Source: Aliivibrio sp. S3MY1 (GTDB taxonomy: Bacteria; Pseudomonadota; Gammaproteobacteria; Enterobacterales; Vibrionaceae). Taken from it: DNA of 34,075 nucleotides. Below, in pieces: positions 25,307-33,788 of this stretch. The translations under genes were made by a program, and so were the position numbers. The stretch covers positions 1 through 34,075 of the forward strand of contig NZ_JARACO010000031.1 in the NCBI RefSeq assembly GCF_028765575.1. Reading direction: 5' to 3'. How positions within the stretch are numbered: the stretch's first letter is position 1; every line of letters starts with the position of its first letter. Under the pieces are notes generated by a model. That model made no database searches. It was not told where the DNA came from and saw only the letters and a list, made by a program, of their open reading frames with translations.

Positions 25307-26530
25307 ATGACAAATACTCTATCTATCGGTGCATTAGAATCCTTTCTAATTGCTATTGCCGTGCTATTCCTTGGCCATTTCATTAACTCTAAGTTTGGTC
25401 TTTTAAAACGATATAATATCCCTGAGCCTATCGTTGGTGGATTAATTGTGGCTTTTGCCATTACTGTTTTACACTTTCAAGGCATCAGTCTTGAATTTTC
25501 ACTGCCTTTACAAAACACATTCATGCTAATGTTTTTTAGTACGGTTGGCCTTGCCGCTAACTACACACAATTACTAAAGGGCGGCACCAAAGTATTCCTC
25601 TTCTTAGCCGTTGCTTCGTTCTATATCATTATCCAGAATGCGGTCGGTGTTGGACTTGCTAGCGCAATGGGGTTAGACCCACTAATGGGGCTTATTGCTG
25701 GCTCAATAACCCTCTCTGGTGGACACGGAACAGGAGCGGCTTGGTCACAAACCTTTGCGGAAAACTACCAAATCAATACGCTAGAGTTAGCAATGGCTTC
25801 TGCTACGTTTGGTTTAATCATGGGCGGTTTAATTGGTAGCCCAATTGCACAACGATTAATTCAAAAGCATAATTTAGAATCAGAGTATGGTATTGGTGTT
25901 GATACCCACACCCGCTTCCCTGAGCTTGTCACTTATAATGAGCGTGAAGAAGATAAAGTCACAGCGAAAAAAGTCATTGAAATGCTGTTTATCTTGCTTA
26001 TCTGTGTGGTTGGATCTAAGTATTTAAGTCAATTTGTAAATAGTTTTGGTATTGCTTGGCTAAAAATTCCTGATTTTGTTTATGCCCTATTTGTCGGTGT
26101 ATTCATTACCAATCTCTGTGAAGTCACTAAAGCACGTAAAATCGACACTGAAACGGTTGATATTTTAGGAACGGTTTCACTTTCCTTATTTTTAGCCATG
26201 GCATTAATGAGCTTAAAACTTTGGAATATCTTTGATTTAGCCATACCTTTCTTAATTATATTAACCGTTCAAACTATCGTTCTGGCGTTATTCTCATATT
26301 TCGTTACGTTCCGTGCGATGGGATCAAACTATGACGCGGCAGTAATGGTGGGTGGTCATTGTGGCTTTGGTCTAGGAGCAACACCAACAGCAGTAATGAA
26401 TATGGGATCATTAGTTTCTCGCTTTGGTCCATCTCCACAAGCGTTTATGGTTGTTCCGATTGTTGGCGCATTCTTTATCGATATAACAAACCTGATAATT
26501 CTTCAAGCTTATATTAGTTTCATTGGATAA
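25307..26530 (+). CDS. gltS: Sodium/glutamate symporter
   Basis: GltS takes up L-glutamate with sodium across the inner membrane. The protein has about ten to twelve hydrophobic segments and the family signatures YNIPEPIVGGL (36-46), FFSTVGLAAN and the two inverted-repeat pore loops GGHGTGAAW (first half) and GGHCGFGLGATPTA (second half). Length is 407 (E. coli 401). The ribosome-binding site is weak (GAG six bases upstream). It is the only gene of its unit, with a 222-base upstream region that holds an inverted repeat, and it converges on the chemotaxis-protein gene. Confidence 0.94.
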   Translation: MTNTLSIGALESFLIAIAVLFLGHFINSKFGLLKRYNIPEPIVGGLIVAFAITVLHFQGISLEFSLPLQNTFMLMFFSTVGLAANYTQLLKGGTKVFLFLAVASFYIIIQNAVGVGLASAMGLDPLMGLIAGSITLSGGHGTGAAWSQTFAENYQINTLELAMASATFGLIMGGLIGSPIAQRLIQKHNLESEYGIGVDTHTRFPELVTYNEREEDKVTAKKVIEMLFILLICVVGSKYLSQFVNSFGIAWLKIPDFVYALFVGVFITNLCEVTKARKIDTETVDILGTVSLSLFLAMALMSLKLWNIFDLAIPFLIILTVQTIVLALFSYFVTFRAMGSNYDAAVMVGGHCGFGLGATPTAVMNMGSLVSRFGPSPQAFMVVPIVGAFFIDITNLIILQAYISFIG

Positions 26531-26569
26531 TAAAAAATAAGCTATAAAGTATAAACTTTATAGCTTATT
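26531..26569 (-). terminator. Terminator between gltS and MCP gene
   Basis: A 15-bp perfect inverted repeat (AATAAGCTATAAAGT at 26536-26550, ACTTTATAGCTTATT at 26555-26569) with a 4-base loop. The T run lies on the - strand side (opposite 26532-26537), so it chiefly ends the chemotaxis-protein transcript; the same stem may also stop gltS. Confidence 0.82.
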
Positions 26570-26577
26570 AATCGAAC

Positions 26578-28206
26578 TTATATTGTAAATTGATCTATGT
26601 TTTTAGATAAGTTAGAAATGCTTTTATTCATATTTTTAACTTGCTCTGAAATTACATTTGAGACGTCCATACATACTTGAGACATGTCCCTTACATTAAC
26701 AGCATTACCGTTAATCTCTTCAATCACACAAGTTTGCTCTTCACTTGCCGTAGAGATTTGGTGACTCATATCAGATATAGAATTTAAGTTGTTATCAACA
26801 ATTTCGATATTATTTCTAGAAACAATAGATTGCTCAACACACTCTTTAATTGTATTTTGACTTTGTTCCATCTTCTCACTTACATCAAGTGTCTTAGTTT
26901 GTAAGTTAGAAATGATACTATTAATTTCAATCGTAGAATGCTGTGTTTTTTGAGCAAGTACACGCACTTCATCAGCAACAACAGCAAAACCTCGTCCCTG
27001 CTCTCCTGCTCTTGCCGCTTCAATAGCAGCATTTAATGCCAATAGGTTCGTTTGATCTGCAATATTACTGATCATATCTAGAACACTGGTTATCTTGTTA
27101 CTATCATTACGTAACTCAGAAATTAAAACATTACAATCATCAATTTCAGTAGAAGCTAAAGCAATCACTTCAGATGTATTTAAAACAATTTGCTTAGTCT
27201 GATTACATTCTTTGGTTGCATCAGTAGTAAAATTAGCAGAATTATTGATATTACTTGCAATTTCATTTGATGCGCTTTGCATTTCATTAATTGCAGTTGC
27301 TAGCATATCAACAGAATTAAGTTGCTGAGTTATTGCTTTTTCATTTTCTTTTGATTGCTGATTCATTAAGTTAAATGCATCATTACTAATATCAATACTT
27401 TCTTTTACTGCATTGATTACATTAACAATTTTCAATCTAAAAGAACGAATTGATTTCATGATACTGCCGATTTCATCATTCACAAAATCATTGCTTTCAA
27501 TAAATGTACATACTTCGCCATCTCGAAGATCCAATGATATGAAAGTATTTAAAGAAGCATTTATCAATGCTATACGGCGATTCAAATCTTTTGAGATAAG
27601 TAGTCCACTAACTACTGAAACCAATGTTATAGATACAATAATAAATATAGCAAAGTACAAAGTATTTAATCGTTCTTGTTTTGATATTTGTCTATACTCT
27701 TCAAGAAAAGTATCTATTTTCCCTGAAAGATCACGTATATTATTATTAATTTTACTATAAACTACTAAACTATCATTAACCAGTTTAGTTCTAGGCTCTA
27801 ATATTCTTCCATTTTTAATAGCATCAACATATTTAACATATTCATTAATTTCATTACCTAACGAATTTAATTGTGCTTTTTCATTCTTTATAACATCTAA
27901 ATCAAATGTACTGTATGAATTTAAAAGAGAATTAATATCTGATATCAAAATATTTCTTTCATTCAAATCATCTTTATCTTCAAAACGGATAGAAATCAAT
28001 GCAAGATCTGATCTTCTTAAGGAAATTAATTTTTTTTCAAAGCTATCAAATATTTCTGATGACTCGATCACTTGTCTAAATAAAAACTGCTCTGTTTTAT
28101 CATTTTCAACATAATTCATATATATAATATTTAATGATACAAACAACCCCATTGCATTAAATGCCACTAAAAATAAAATTTTATTTTTTAATGAAAAATT
28201 CTTCAT
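26578..28206 (-). CDS. Methyl-accepting chemotaxis protein
   Basis: A transmembrane chemoreceptor of 542 residues. TM1 is at about 9-29, a periplasmic helical sensor of about 150 residues follows (no clear Cache/PAS fold; its helical look suggests a four-helix-bundle type), TM2 is at about 183-204 and HAMP at about 205-260. The cytoplasmic hairpin tip is canonical: [20 protein letters not shown] (380-399) and [20 protein letters not shown] (401-420). No C-terminal pentapeptide for CheR/CheB docking is present (it ends DQFTI). GAAGG lies about 8 bases upstream of the ATG. It is the last gene of the - strand cluster; the ligand is unknown. The DNA is clearly more AT-rich than the housekeeping genes. 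Confidence 0.93.
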   Translation of the reverse strand: MKNFSLKNKILFLVAFNAMGLFVSLNIIYMNYVENDKTEQFLFRQVIESSEIFDSFEKKLISLRRSDLALISIRFEDKDDLNERNILISDINSLLNSYSTFDLDVIKNEKAQLNSLGNEINEYVKYVDAIKNGRILEPRTKLVNDSLVVYSKINNNIRDLSGKIDTFLEEYRQISKQERLNTLYFAIFIIVSITLVSVVSGLLISKDLNRRIALINASLNTFISLDLRDGEVCTFIESNDFVNDEIGSIMKSIRSFRLKIVNVINAVKESIDISNDAFNLMNQQSKENEKAITQQLNSVDMLATAINEMQSASNEIASNINNSANFTTDATKECNQTKQIVLNTSEVIALASTEIDDCNVLISELRNDSNKITSVLDMISNIADQTNLLALNAAIEAARAGEQGRGFAVVADEVRVLAQKTQHSTIEINSIISNLQTKTLDVSEKMEQSQNTIKECVEQSIVSRNNIEIVDNNLNSISDMSHQISTASEEQTCVIEEINGNAVNVRDMSQVCMDVSNVISEQVKNMNKSISNLSKNIDQFTI

Positions 28207-28277
28207 TTTATAACCTTCAATAATAATTATTATACTGCTTAATCTATTCCAAACAAATAAACCATCAATAATGAAAT

Positions 28278-28523
28278 CTAATCATTTCCTAACTCATTAA
28301 GTATGACATTAAGATTAATACACTTTGACATAACTTCTTTATAGTGATCATTATTATATATTGGCTTTGATAATTCATTGATAAGCCAACAATTTAAGTC
28401 AATTAACTTCAATACTGCCTCTTTATTATTAACCAACAAAAGAGGATCTTTTTCCATTGCAAACTTTAATATTTCACACGCATCAGAAATTTTATTAATT
28501 AAAAAAACATAGTCTATCTTCAT
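28278..28523 (-). CDS. Small hypothetical protein, 81 aa
   Basis: No family recognised. The sequence is predicted largely helical, with regular hydrophobic positions ([18 protein letters not shown], then [15 protein letters not shown]), three cysteines, and no signal peptide or membrane helix. It is likely real: AGGAG lies 10 bases before the ATG on the - strand, and it stands on the same strand between the HlyD-like gene (146-base gap) and the chemotaxis-protein gene (71-base gap). It could be a small partner of either neighbour; nothing in the sequence decides. Confidence 0.6.
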   Translation of the reverse strand: MKIDYVFLINKISDACEILKFAMEKDPLLLVNNKEAVLKLIDLNCWLINELSKPIYNNDHYKEVMSKCINLNVILNELGND

Positions 28524-28669
28524 CGAGAAATCACTCCTAAATCACTGTTATTTAATAAAATAAATAATAACGAGACATATGAGAACACTCTAATTATAGT
28601 TAGTTACATTTAATTACATGATTAATGACACTCAATAATTTAGTGTCTTTATATATTTTTAATTATAAA

Positions 28670-29713
28670 TTAAAATAAAACATTAACAGGCATTCCTTCC
28701 ACCCATGATTCTTTCTCTAATTTATCATTAAACATCACCTTCACCTTAAGCAAGGCCTTAGCTCCTTCAAAAGGTTTTGCTAACTGAGCTGGTAATTTAG
28801 ATGTCGTTTCAATTGTAATATATACATAGCCTTTCAAACGTTCTCTATTCGGCAGAGTTACCGTTACAGAAGCTCCTTCTATTGCTTTACTTATATATTT
28901 TGGTTCTAAATATACAATAACAAACGGTTCTAATTTCGATGACACAGTAACCAAATCATCACCTTTTGTTACTCTTTGACCAACAACTGCATGTATATCT
29001 AAAATAGTACCATCTAATGGTGATCTAATATTAAGAGCATTATATTGACTTAATTTCGTTACTAATTCTTGATTTAACCCTCGGATAACTTGAGCTATTC
29101 CACCAGCAAGATTAAGTTGATGTTCATTTATTTTAGCTTGACGTAAATCAATATCAGCATTAGTCATTAAATTTTGAGCATTACTGTGCATACCAATAAT
29201 GGCGGCATAATCAACTTGTGATACCTTACCTTCTCTTATGTACCCATCATACTTTTCTTTTAACTTGGTTATTTTAATTAAATTCAACCTTGCATTATTA
29301 ACCGCTAATAAATATGGACCAAAGTCATCTTTAATTGTATTTTTGTTATCGCCTAATTTTTTTAGCTCACGCCTTAAAAATGAAATATCTTCATTTAATA
29401 TTTTATCTTCTAAAGATAAAATATTTTCATTTTCAAAAATACCCCCTCCCTCTTTAGCATTAATATCAACGACTAATCCATCTTGAGGTGCGGTTAAAAC
29501 AACTGGATTACTGGTAATAATCCCAGGTGCAATCGTTAATATATACTCTTGGAAAAACAAATATAACATCACAAATAATGGACTTAATACTAAGGCTAAA
29601 ATTGAATACCAACGTATGCGATAACCTCCTCTTTTAGCGTTACCATAAACGACTTTCATGCCATTCTCAGTTGTTGGCTGTTTATTTTTTTCTAAGTGAA
29701 ACTTAACTTTCAT
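28670..29713 (-). CDS. HlyD-like membrane-fusion / polysaccharide adaptor protein
   Basis: A 347-residue inner-membrane-anchored periplasmic protein. A basic cytosolic N-terminus is followed by one membrane helix (about 36-58), then a lipoyl half-motif (APGIITSN to APQDGLVVDINAKEGG, about 67-93), a helical hairpin (about 100-205), the second lipoyl half (IRSPLDGTILDIHAVVGQRV, about 225-243) and a beta-barrel domain. This is the HlyD/EmrA architecture also seen in the periplasmic part of Alg44. Unlike Alg44 it has no PilZ domain. It follows the glycosyltransferase by 5 bases, with no ABC or MFS transporter nearby, so a role in polysaccharide export or assembly with the synthase is the best inference. 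Confidence 0.85.
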   Translation of the reverse strand: MKVKFHLEKNKQPTTENGMKVVYGNAKRGGYRIRWYSILALVLSPLFVMLYLFFQEYILTIAPGIITSNPVVLTAPQDGLVVDINAKEGGGIFENENILSLEDKILNEDISFLRRELKKLGDNKNTIKDDFGPYLLAVNNARLNLIKITKLKEKYDGYIREGKVSQVDYAAIIGMHSNAQNLMTNADIDLRQAKINEHQLNLAGGIAQVIRGLNQELVTKLSQYNALNIRSPLDGTILDIHAVVGQRVTKGDDLVTVSSKLEPFVIVYLEPKYISKAIEGASVTVTLPNRERLKGYVYITIETTSKLPAQLAKPFEGAKALLKVKVMFNDKLEKESWVEGMPVNVLF

Positions 29714-29718
29714 AATGT

Positions 29719-31032
29719 CTAAAACCGTTTCCCACGTTTAAGTACCCACCATGGAGCCATACTTGATTCTTCATGACTTCTTCTCGTCACTTCATTAACC
29801 ATTGAAAATGCAGTTATTAATCTCATAAAAAATGCATATAATGGATAAATTGGTAACCAAATTAATAATTTGACATCTTCCCTTGCTCTTTCTGATACCA
29901 AACCAATATAAATCGAAAACGTAAGAAGTATAAAAACCATATATATTAGATATATAAAAAGTAACATTGCTAAAATCACGGTTACTGGATAATTAAATAA
30001 AATATGCAAAGTAAATAAAACCATCAAAAGTGGTAGTATCACGTTTTGAATTACCCCATACACTAATGTATATATGAAATTACCCCAACCCAATAACTTT
30101 GGGGTTAGTCCACTCTTATGTTTTCGCAAAAATAGAAAAAGTAAATCGCCATCCCATCGTAATCTCTGCATGATCAATATTTTTAATGTATCAGGGGCAT
30201 CTGTATGCCCAACCGAATGAGGAGAAAATGCTAATCGACTGTTTGGGTGACGTCCTTTGTATTGCTTTAATCGCATAGTAAGATCAAGATCTTCAGCGGT
30301 ATGAGTATCCCACCCCCCAACTTGTTTAATCACATTTACGCGAAAAGCACCAAATGCCCCAGAGATATTATTTAATACCCCCCAGTTACTCATTCCTGTT
30401 TTACCTGCTTGCATTGACATCATATACTCAAGTGACTGCATACGGGTTAAAAAGTTAGTATCCCAATTGCGAACTCGAAGTGCCCCGCCAGAAGCAAGAA
30501 CGTTTGGATCAGAAAATTGTTTCGCCATCTCCCAAGCCATATTATTATCGAAGGAGGTATCGCCATCAACATTGATAATTAGGTCATTCCTTGCTTCTGA
30601 TAAGCCTGCATTTAATGTTGATACTCGACCTCCGCGTTGCCATTTAGCGACTACTTTTACTCTTCTCATCTCGCAAAACTGATGCCTTTTAGCCCCATTT
30701 AATGCCGCTTTATAAGTATCTTCGTTTTGTTTGGCTCCATCAACAACGACTAATATCTCAATAAAATTCGGATATACCTGTTCAACTAAAGTATCAATAG
30801 TCTGAGCAATAGCATCACCTTCTCCATAACAAGTAATAATAAAACTAATCGTAGGATATGTTTCTGGCTCTGCATTGCTTAAGTTCCATGACCAACGAAA
30901 AACACCCGTTGATACCAGCAGAAATAATGGTAATTCAATAAAAATCATAATTGGGAAAAATATAAAGATGAGCTCAATATCTTGCTTCAGCATCCCAATC
31001 ATAGAATAAAAAACGTATTCAAACTCGTTCAT
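29719..31032 (-). CDS. Processive family 2 glycosyltransferase (polysaccharide synthase)
   Basis: An inner-membrane polysaccharide synthase of the GT2 type (like BcsA, Alg8, PgaC, hyaluronan synthase). One or two membrane segments at about 20-45 are followed by the cytosolic catalytic domain, with all processive-enzyme motifs: VVVDGA (D98), VDGDTS (DGD at 156-158), TAEDLD (D248) and QRLRWDGD (QxxRW at 289-293). Several membrane helices (about 312-400) form the export channel part. The 437-residue length lacks room for a PilZ domain. The start codon shares one base with the stop of the upstream gene (TAATG), so translation is coupled. The sugar cannot be predicted from sequence alone. Confidence 0.92.
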   Translation of the reverse strand: MNEFEYVFYSMIGMLKQDIELIFIFFPIMIFIELPLFLLVSTGVFRWSWNLSNAEPETYPTISFIITCYGEGDAIAQTIDTLVEQVYPNFIEILVVVDGAKQNEDTYKAALNGAKRHQFCEMRRVKVVAKWQRGGRVSTLNAGLSEARNDLIINVDGDTSFDNNMAWEMAKQFSDPNVLASGGALRVRNWDTNFLTRMQSLEYMMSMQAGKTGMSNWGVLNNISGAFGAFRVNVIKQVGGWDTHTAEDLDLTMRLKQYKGRHPNSRLAFSPHSVGHTDAPDTLKILIMQRLRWDGDLLFLFLRKHKSGLTPKLLGWGNFIYTLVYGVIQNVILPLLMVLFTLHILFNYPVTVILAMLLFIYLIYMVFILLTFSIYIGLVSERAREDVKLLIWLPIYPLYAFFMRLITAFSMVNEVTRRSHEESSMAPWWVLKRGKRF

Positions 31033-32384
31033 TATTCGATAGCGCCAAGTTGATCAACTAACCATAAAGAGGCATCATCATTTAATGATGGTTCAGGCAA
31101 GGACCAAATATGCACATTTAAAACAACTAATTCAGACTCAATTTTATCAGCGATGATTTCTACTTTTTTCTGTAAAACGGATAGCGACTCAATGGGTGTC
31201 ATTGGCATAAGTAGTAAAATCATGTCAGAACGATACTGACAACAGATATCGGTATCACGCAAAATTCCATTCAAATCATTAGATATCTGATCAATTAATT
31301 GGGCTAATTTAGCCTCTCCAAATTGATTTGAATAAGCTTCAATTCCAGATAACTTAATACCTAACAATATATGATTATGCTTATGTCTAATCGCTAATTT
31401 ATTAACCCAAACTAATAAATTATCAAATGATTCCCCACCGATAAGACCTTTTAATGACAATTCTTGACTAAATGAATTTTGACCATACATCATTACGTTT
31501 TTAACTTGTTCATCAGCTTTGTAGGTATTAATGTGACGAGTAATTAAGTCATCTATTTCATTACTGTCTGAACATGATAAACATCTGACTCTAGCGGCAG
31601 ACTCAGAAAACGTATAGTCGCAATCTAAACACTTATAATTTTCTAATGGTCGGTCATAATCGACGCCAATGTGTCTCAATTGAGTTAAGCAAGTTGGGCA
31701 CTCTAACTTACCACGTTGCGTAAACTTATCTTGCTTACCTACATGGCCGCAAGTAAAGCAATGTAATGAAATAGACTCTTCAATATCTACACTTTTACAA
31801 GAAGGACAGGTTTCAATATAATTCTGATGACCACTATGGCAACTTGGACACAGCCTAATTCTATCAACTGTATATTCTTTCTTTAAATTTCCTCGCTTCA
31901 CTTCTAATTGAAGATAGTTAATAAACGTACTTTTATAACCTAAATACGAAGATATTAATGGGTAATGATACAACTCATTTTTTGTAGTATCACAAAGCGG
32001 TTTTAAGCATCGCTCATTTCCTAACCAAAGCCAGGCTAACAATTTGTCGATTGGTTCTTCTTTTATTAACTCTAGTTTTGAACGATGTAAATTCCATTGT
32101 TCTGTTACGTTTGTTGGAGTCCATAAACCATCAGATAAATGTGGGCTTAATATGCTTACTTTTAAAACATAAATACGCCAGTTCCATAGTGCTAGCTTAG
32201 AATGAAGATATTCTAATGCTCTATCTTGTTCTTCTGAAGGTAAAGATAATATACAAATAGCTGGTTCATGTAGAAATAGTTCATCTACATTTGTGATATG
32301 AATAATATTAATATCACTACCATATATAAATTTAGATTTACCAATAACATAGACAGGAATAAAACTTCCAGGTTGCATATTCAT
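31032..32384 (-). CDS. Zinc-ribbon (TackOD1-like) protein with degenerate GGDEF domain
   Basis: Cytosolic, 450 residues. An N-terminal ~170-residue region may be a receiver-like or unknown fold. A central cysteine region has six CxxC pairs (C179/C182, C193/C196, C209/C212, C229/C232, C252/C255, C268/C271), enough for three zinc ribbons; it resembles what I recall as the TackOD1 output domain, unverified. The C-terminal ~130 residues read as a GGDEF domain whose signature is RSDMI (385-389) in place of GGDEF, so catalysis is not expected; yet R376-D-T-D379 is exactly at the RxxD inhibitory-site position (nine residues before the signature). It is coupled to the polysaccharide synthase downstream. 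The start at 32384 has GGTGA 5 bases upstream; an ATG at 32396 is also in frame. Confidence 0.82.
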   Translation of the reverse strand: MNMQPGSFIPVYVIGKSKFIYGSDINIIHITNVDELFLHEPAICILSLPSEEQDRALEYLHSKLALWNWRIYVLKVSILSPHLSDGLWTPTNVTEQWNLHRSKLELIKEEPIDKLLAWLWLGNERCLKPLCDTTKNELYHYPLISSYLGYKSTFINYLQLEVKRGNLKKEYTVDRIRLCPSCHSGHQNYIETCPSCKSVDIEESISLHCFTCGHVGKQDKFTQRGKLECPTCLTQLRHIGVDYDRPLENYKCLDCDYTFSESAARVRCLSCSDSNEIDDLITRHINTYKADEQVKNVMMYGQNSFSQELSLKGLIGGESFDNLLVWVNKLAIRHKHNHILLGIKLSGIEAYSNQFGEAKLAQLIDQISNDLNGILRDTDICCQYRSDMILLLMPMTPIESLSVLQKKVEIIADKIESELVVLNVHIWSLPEPSLNDDASLWLVDQLGAIE

Positions 32385-32457
32385 AATTGTCACCATTAAA
32401 ATTTTAAGTTAAAAAGAAAACCATTAGGTAATGAATTTCTCTATATTAAAAAATGCT

Positions 32458-33771
32458 TTACTTAGAATTATTAAATTTTATTTTATACATTCTTTTATCA
32501 GCAACTCTAATGAGATTCTCTTTATCTACCCCGTCATCAGGATAGAGGCTGTGACCAATGCTAATTCCTATATTTAAAGAAACATCATCAATAGTTATAG
32601 GCTCAGATATTGTATTAATAATTTCCATTTTAAAACTATCTAGTTCTAGTTTTAAAGTATTTCTTAACACAATTGAAAACTCATCACCACCCAACCTAAA
32701 AACATAGCCTCGCTTGCCAACAATAAACTTAATTCTTCTAGATATTTCGACCAGTAATCGGTCTCCGACTTCATGGCCATAAATATCATTAACTTTTTTA
32801 AAACCATCAAGATCAGAAAAAAACAATATCGACGTTTTAAATAATGAGCTAAATTTCTCATCAAAAGAACGTCGATTATAAAGTCCAGTAAGTGAATCGA
32901 CATACGAAAGCTTATACATTTCTTTCTTTTTTTCTAATAAACTCATGAACATATAAGAAATAACAAACGACGAAACAATAAAAAAAACTAAAATATACAC
33001 TTTATATTTGTACTCAATTGGATTAAGCCAGTTATCTTTAGAGCTCACGGAAAGAACCCAGCACTGATTCAATACCGAAAACTTATGTTCCACAGTGTGT
33101 GATAATACCTTATTTGACGTCTCACTAATCATTTTAACTTTATTAGTACTTTTCTCTATAAAGCTTAATTTATAATTGTATCCATCAGCTGATAATTCAT
33201 TTAAGGATAATGTTTTTATGAAGCTTTCAATATTTAATACCACAATACTAAAGCCCCAAAAATCTTTAAATTCATTCCCAACAAATACTGGAGTTCTCAT
33301 TATTAGTCCCAACCCACCTTGAAAAAGAACAAGTGGTTCTGACATCATACTTACCTTGTTGTCTCTTGCATAAAAAGCATCCTGTTTTCTTTTTTTATCT
33401 GTAAATAAATCAATATATACATTTTCATTACCCTTTTTAGGATATGCAAATTTAACAAAACCATTAGGTGCGAGCTGTAAACTTTTTATAGCCTTGTTAT
33501 TATGTATAAGGTTTCCAGATATTAAATTAAATTCATCCTCAGTTATAAAAGAATTTTTCGTAAAAATTAAATATTTAAATACCTTCGATAGAGTAAGATA
33601 TTCATTGATTTTAATTAGAACTTCACTTTCATATTTACCTAAAAGATGGACCATGTTATTTTTATTTATTGTTCTTGCAGATTCATTGCTTACATTAAAA
33701 ATAACAATTCCAATAAAAACATAACATACACACAAGCTAATTAAAGCCATTTTATTCATCTTAGTTAGCAT
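32458..33771 (-). CDS. CHASE-domain diguanylate cyclase
   Basis: Makes cyclic di-GMP from two GTP. TM1 is at about 8-27, a periplasmic sensor at 30-250 that reads as CHASE-like (SEPLVLFQGGLGLIMRTPVF at 144-163), TM2 at about 257-278, then GGDEF. The catalytic half is complete: DSLTGLYNRRSF (292-303), SDLDGFKKVNDIYGHEVGD (319-337) and RLGGDEF (359-365). The RxxD inhibitory site is absent: GKRG (352-355) stands at that position, so no product feedback by this route is expected. The ribosome-binding site is weak; an ATG four codons later (33759) is an alternative start. It lies 17 bases after the previous GGDEF gene and 73 bases before the zinc-ribbon gene. Confidence 0.92.
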   Translation of the reverse strand: MLTKMNKMALISLCVCYVFIGIVIFNVSNESARTINKNNMVHLLGKYESEVLIKINEYLTLSKVFKYLIFTKNSFITEDEFNLISGNLIHNNKAIKSLQLAPNGFVKFAYPKKGNENVYIDLFTDKKRKQDAFYARDNKVSMMSEPLVLFQGGLGLIMRTPVFVGNEFKDFWGFSIVVLNIESFIKTLSLNELSADGYNYKLSFIEKSTNKVKMISETSNKVLSHTVEHKFSVLNQCWVLSVSSKDNWLNPIEYKYKVYILVFFIVSSFVISYMFMSLLEKKKEMYKLSYVDSLTGLYNRRSFDEKFSSLFKTSILFFSDLDGFKKVNDIYGHEVGDRLLVEISRRIKFIVGKRGYVFRLGGDEFSIVLRNTLKLELDSFKMEIINTISEPITIDDVSLNIGISIGHSLYPDDGVDKENLIRVADKRMYKIKFNNSK

Positions 33772-33788
33772 ATTATAATTTTATTAAC

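Noticed and set aside
28625-28649. Small inverted repeat (GACACT / AGTGTC) between the HlyD-like gene and the 81-aa gene
   Set aside because: Six base pairs with a T-rich tail only on the + strand, where no gene needs terminating.
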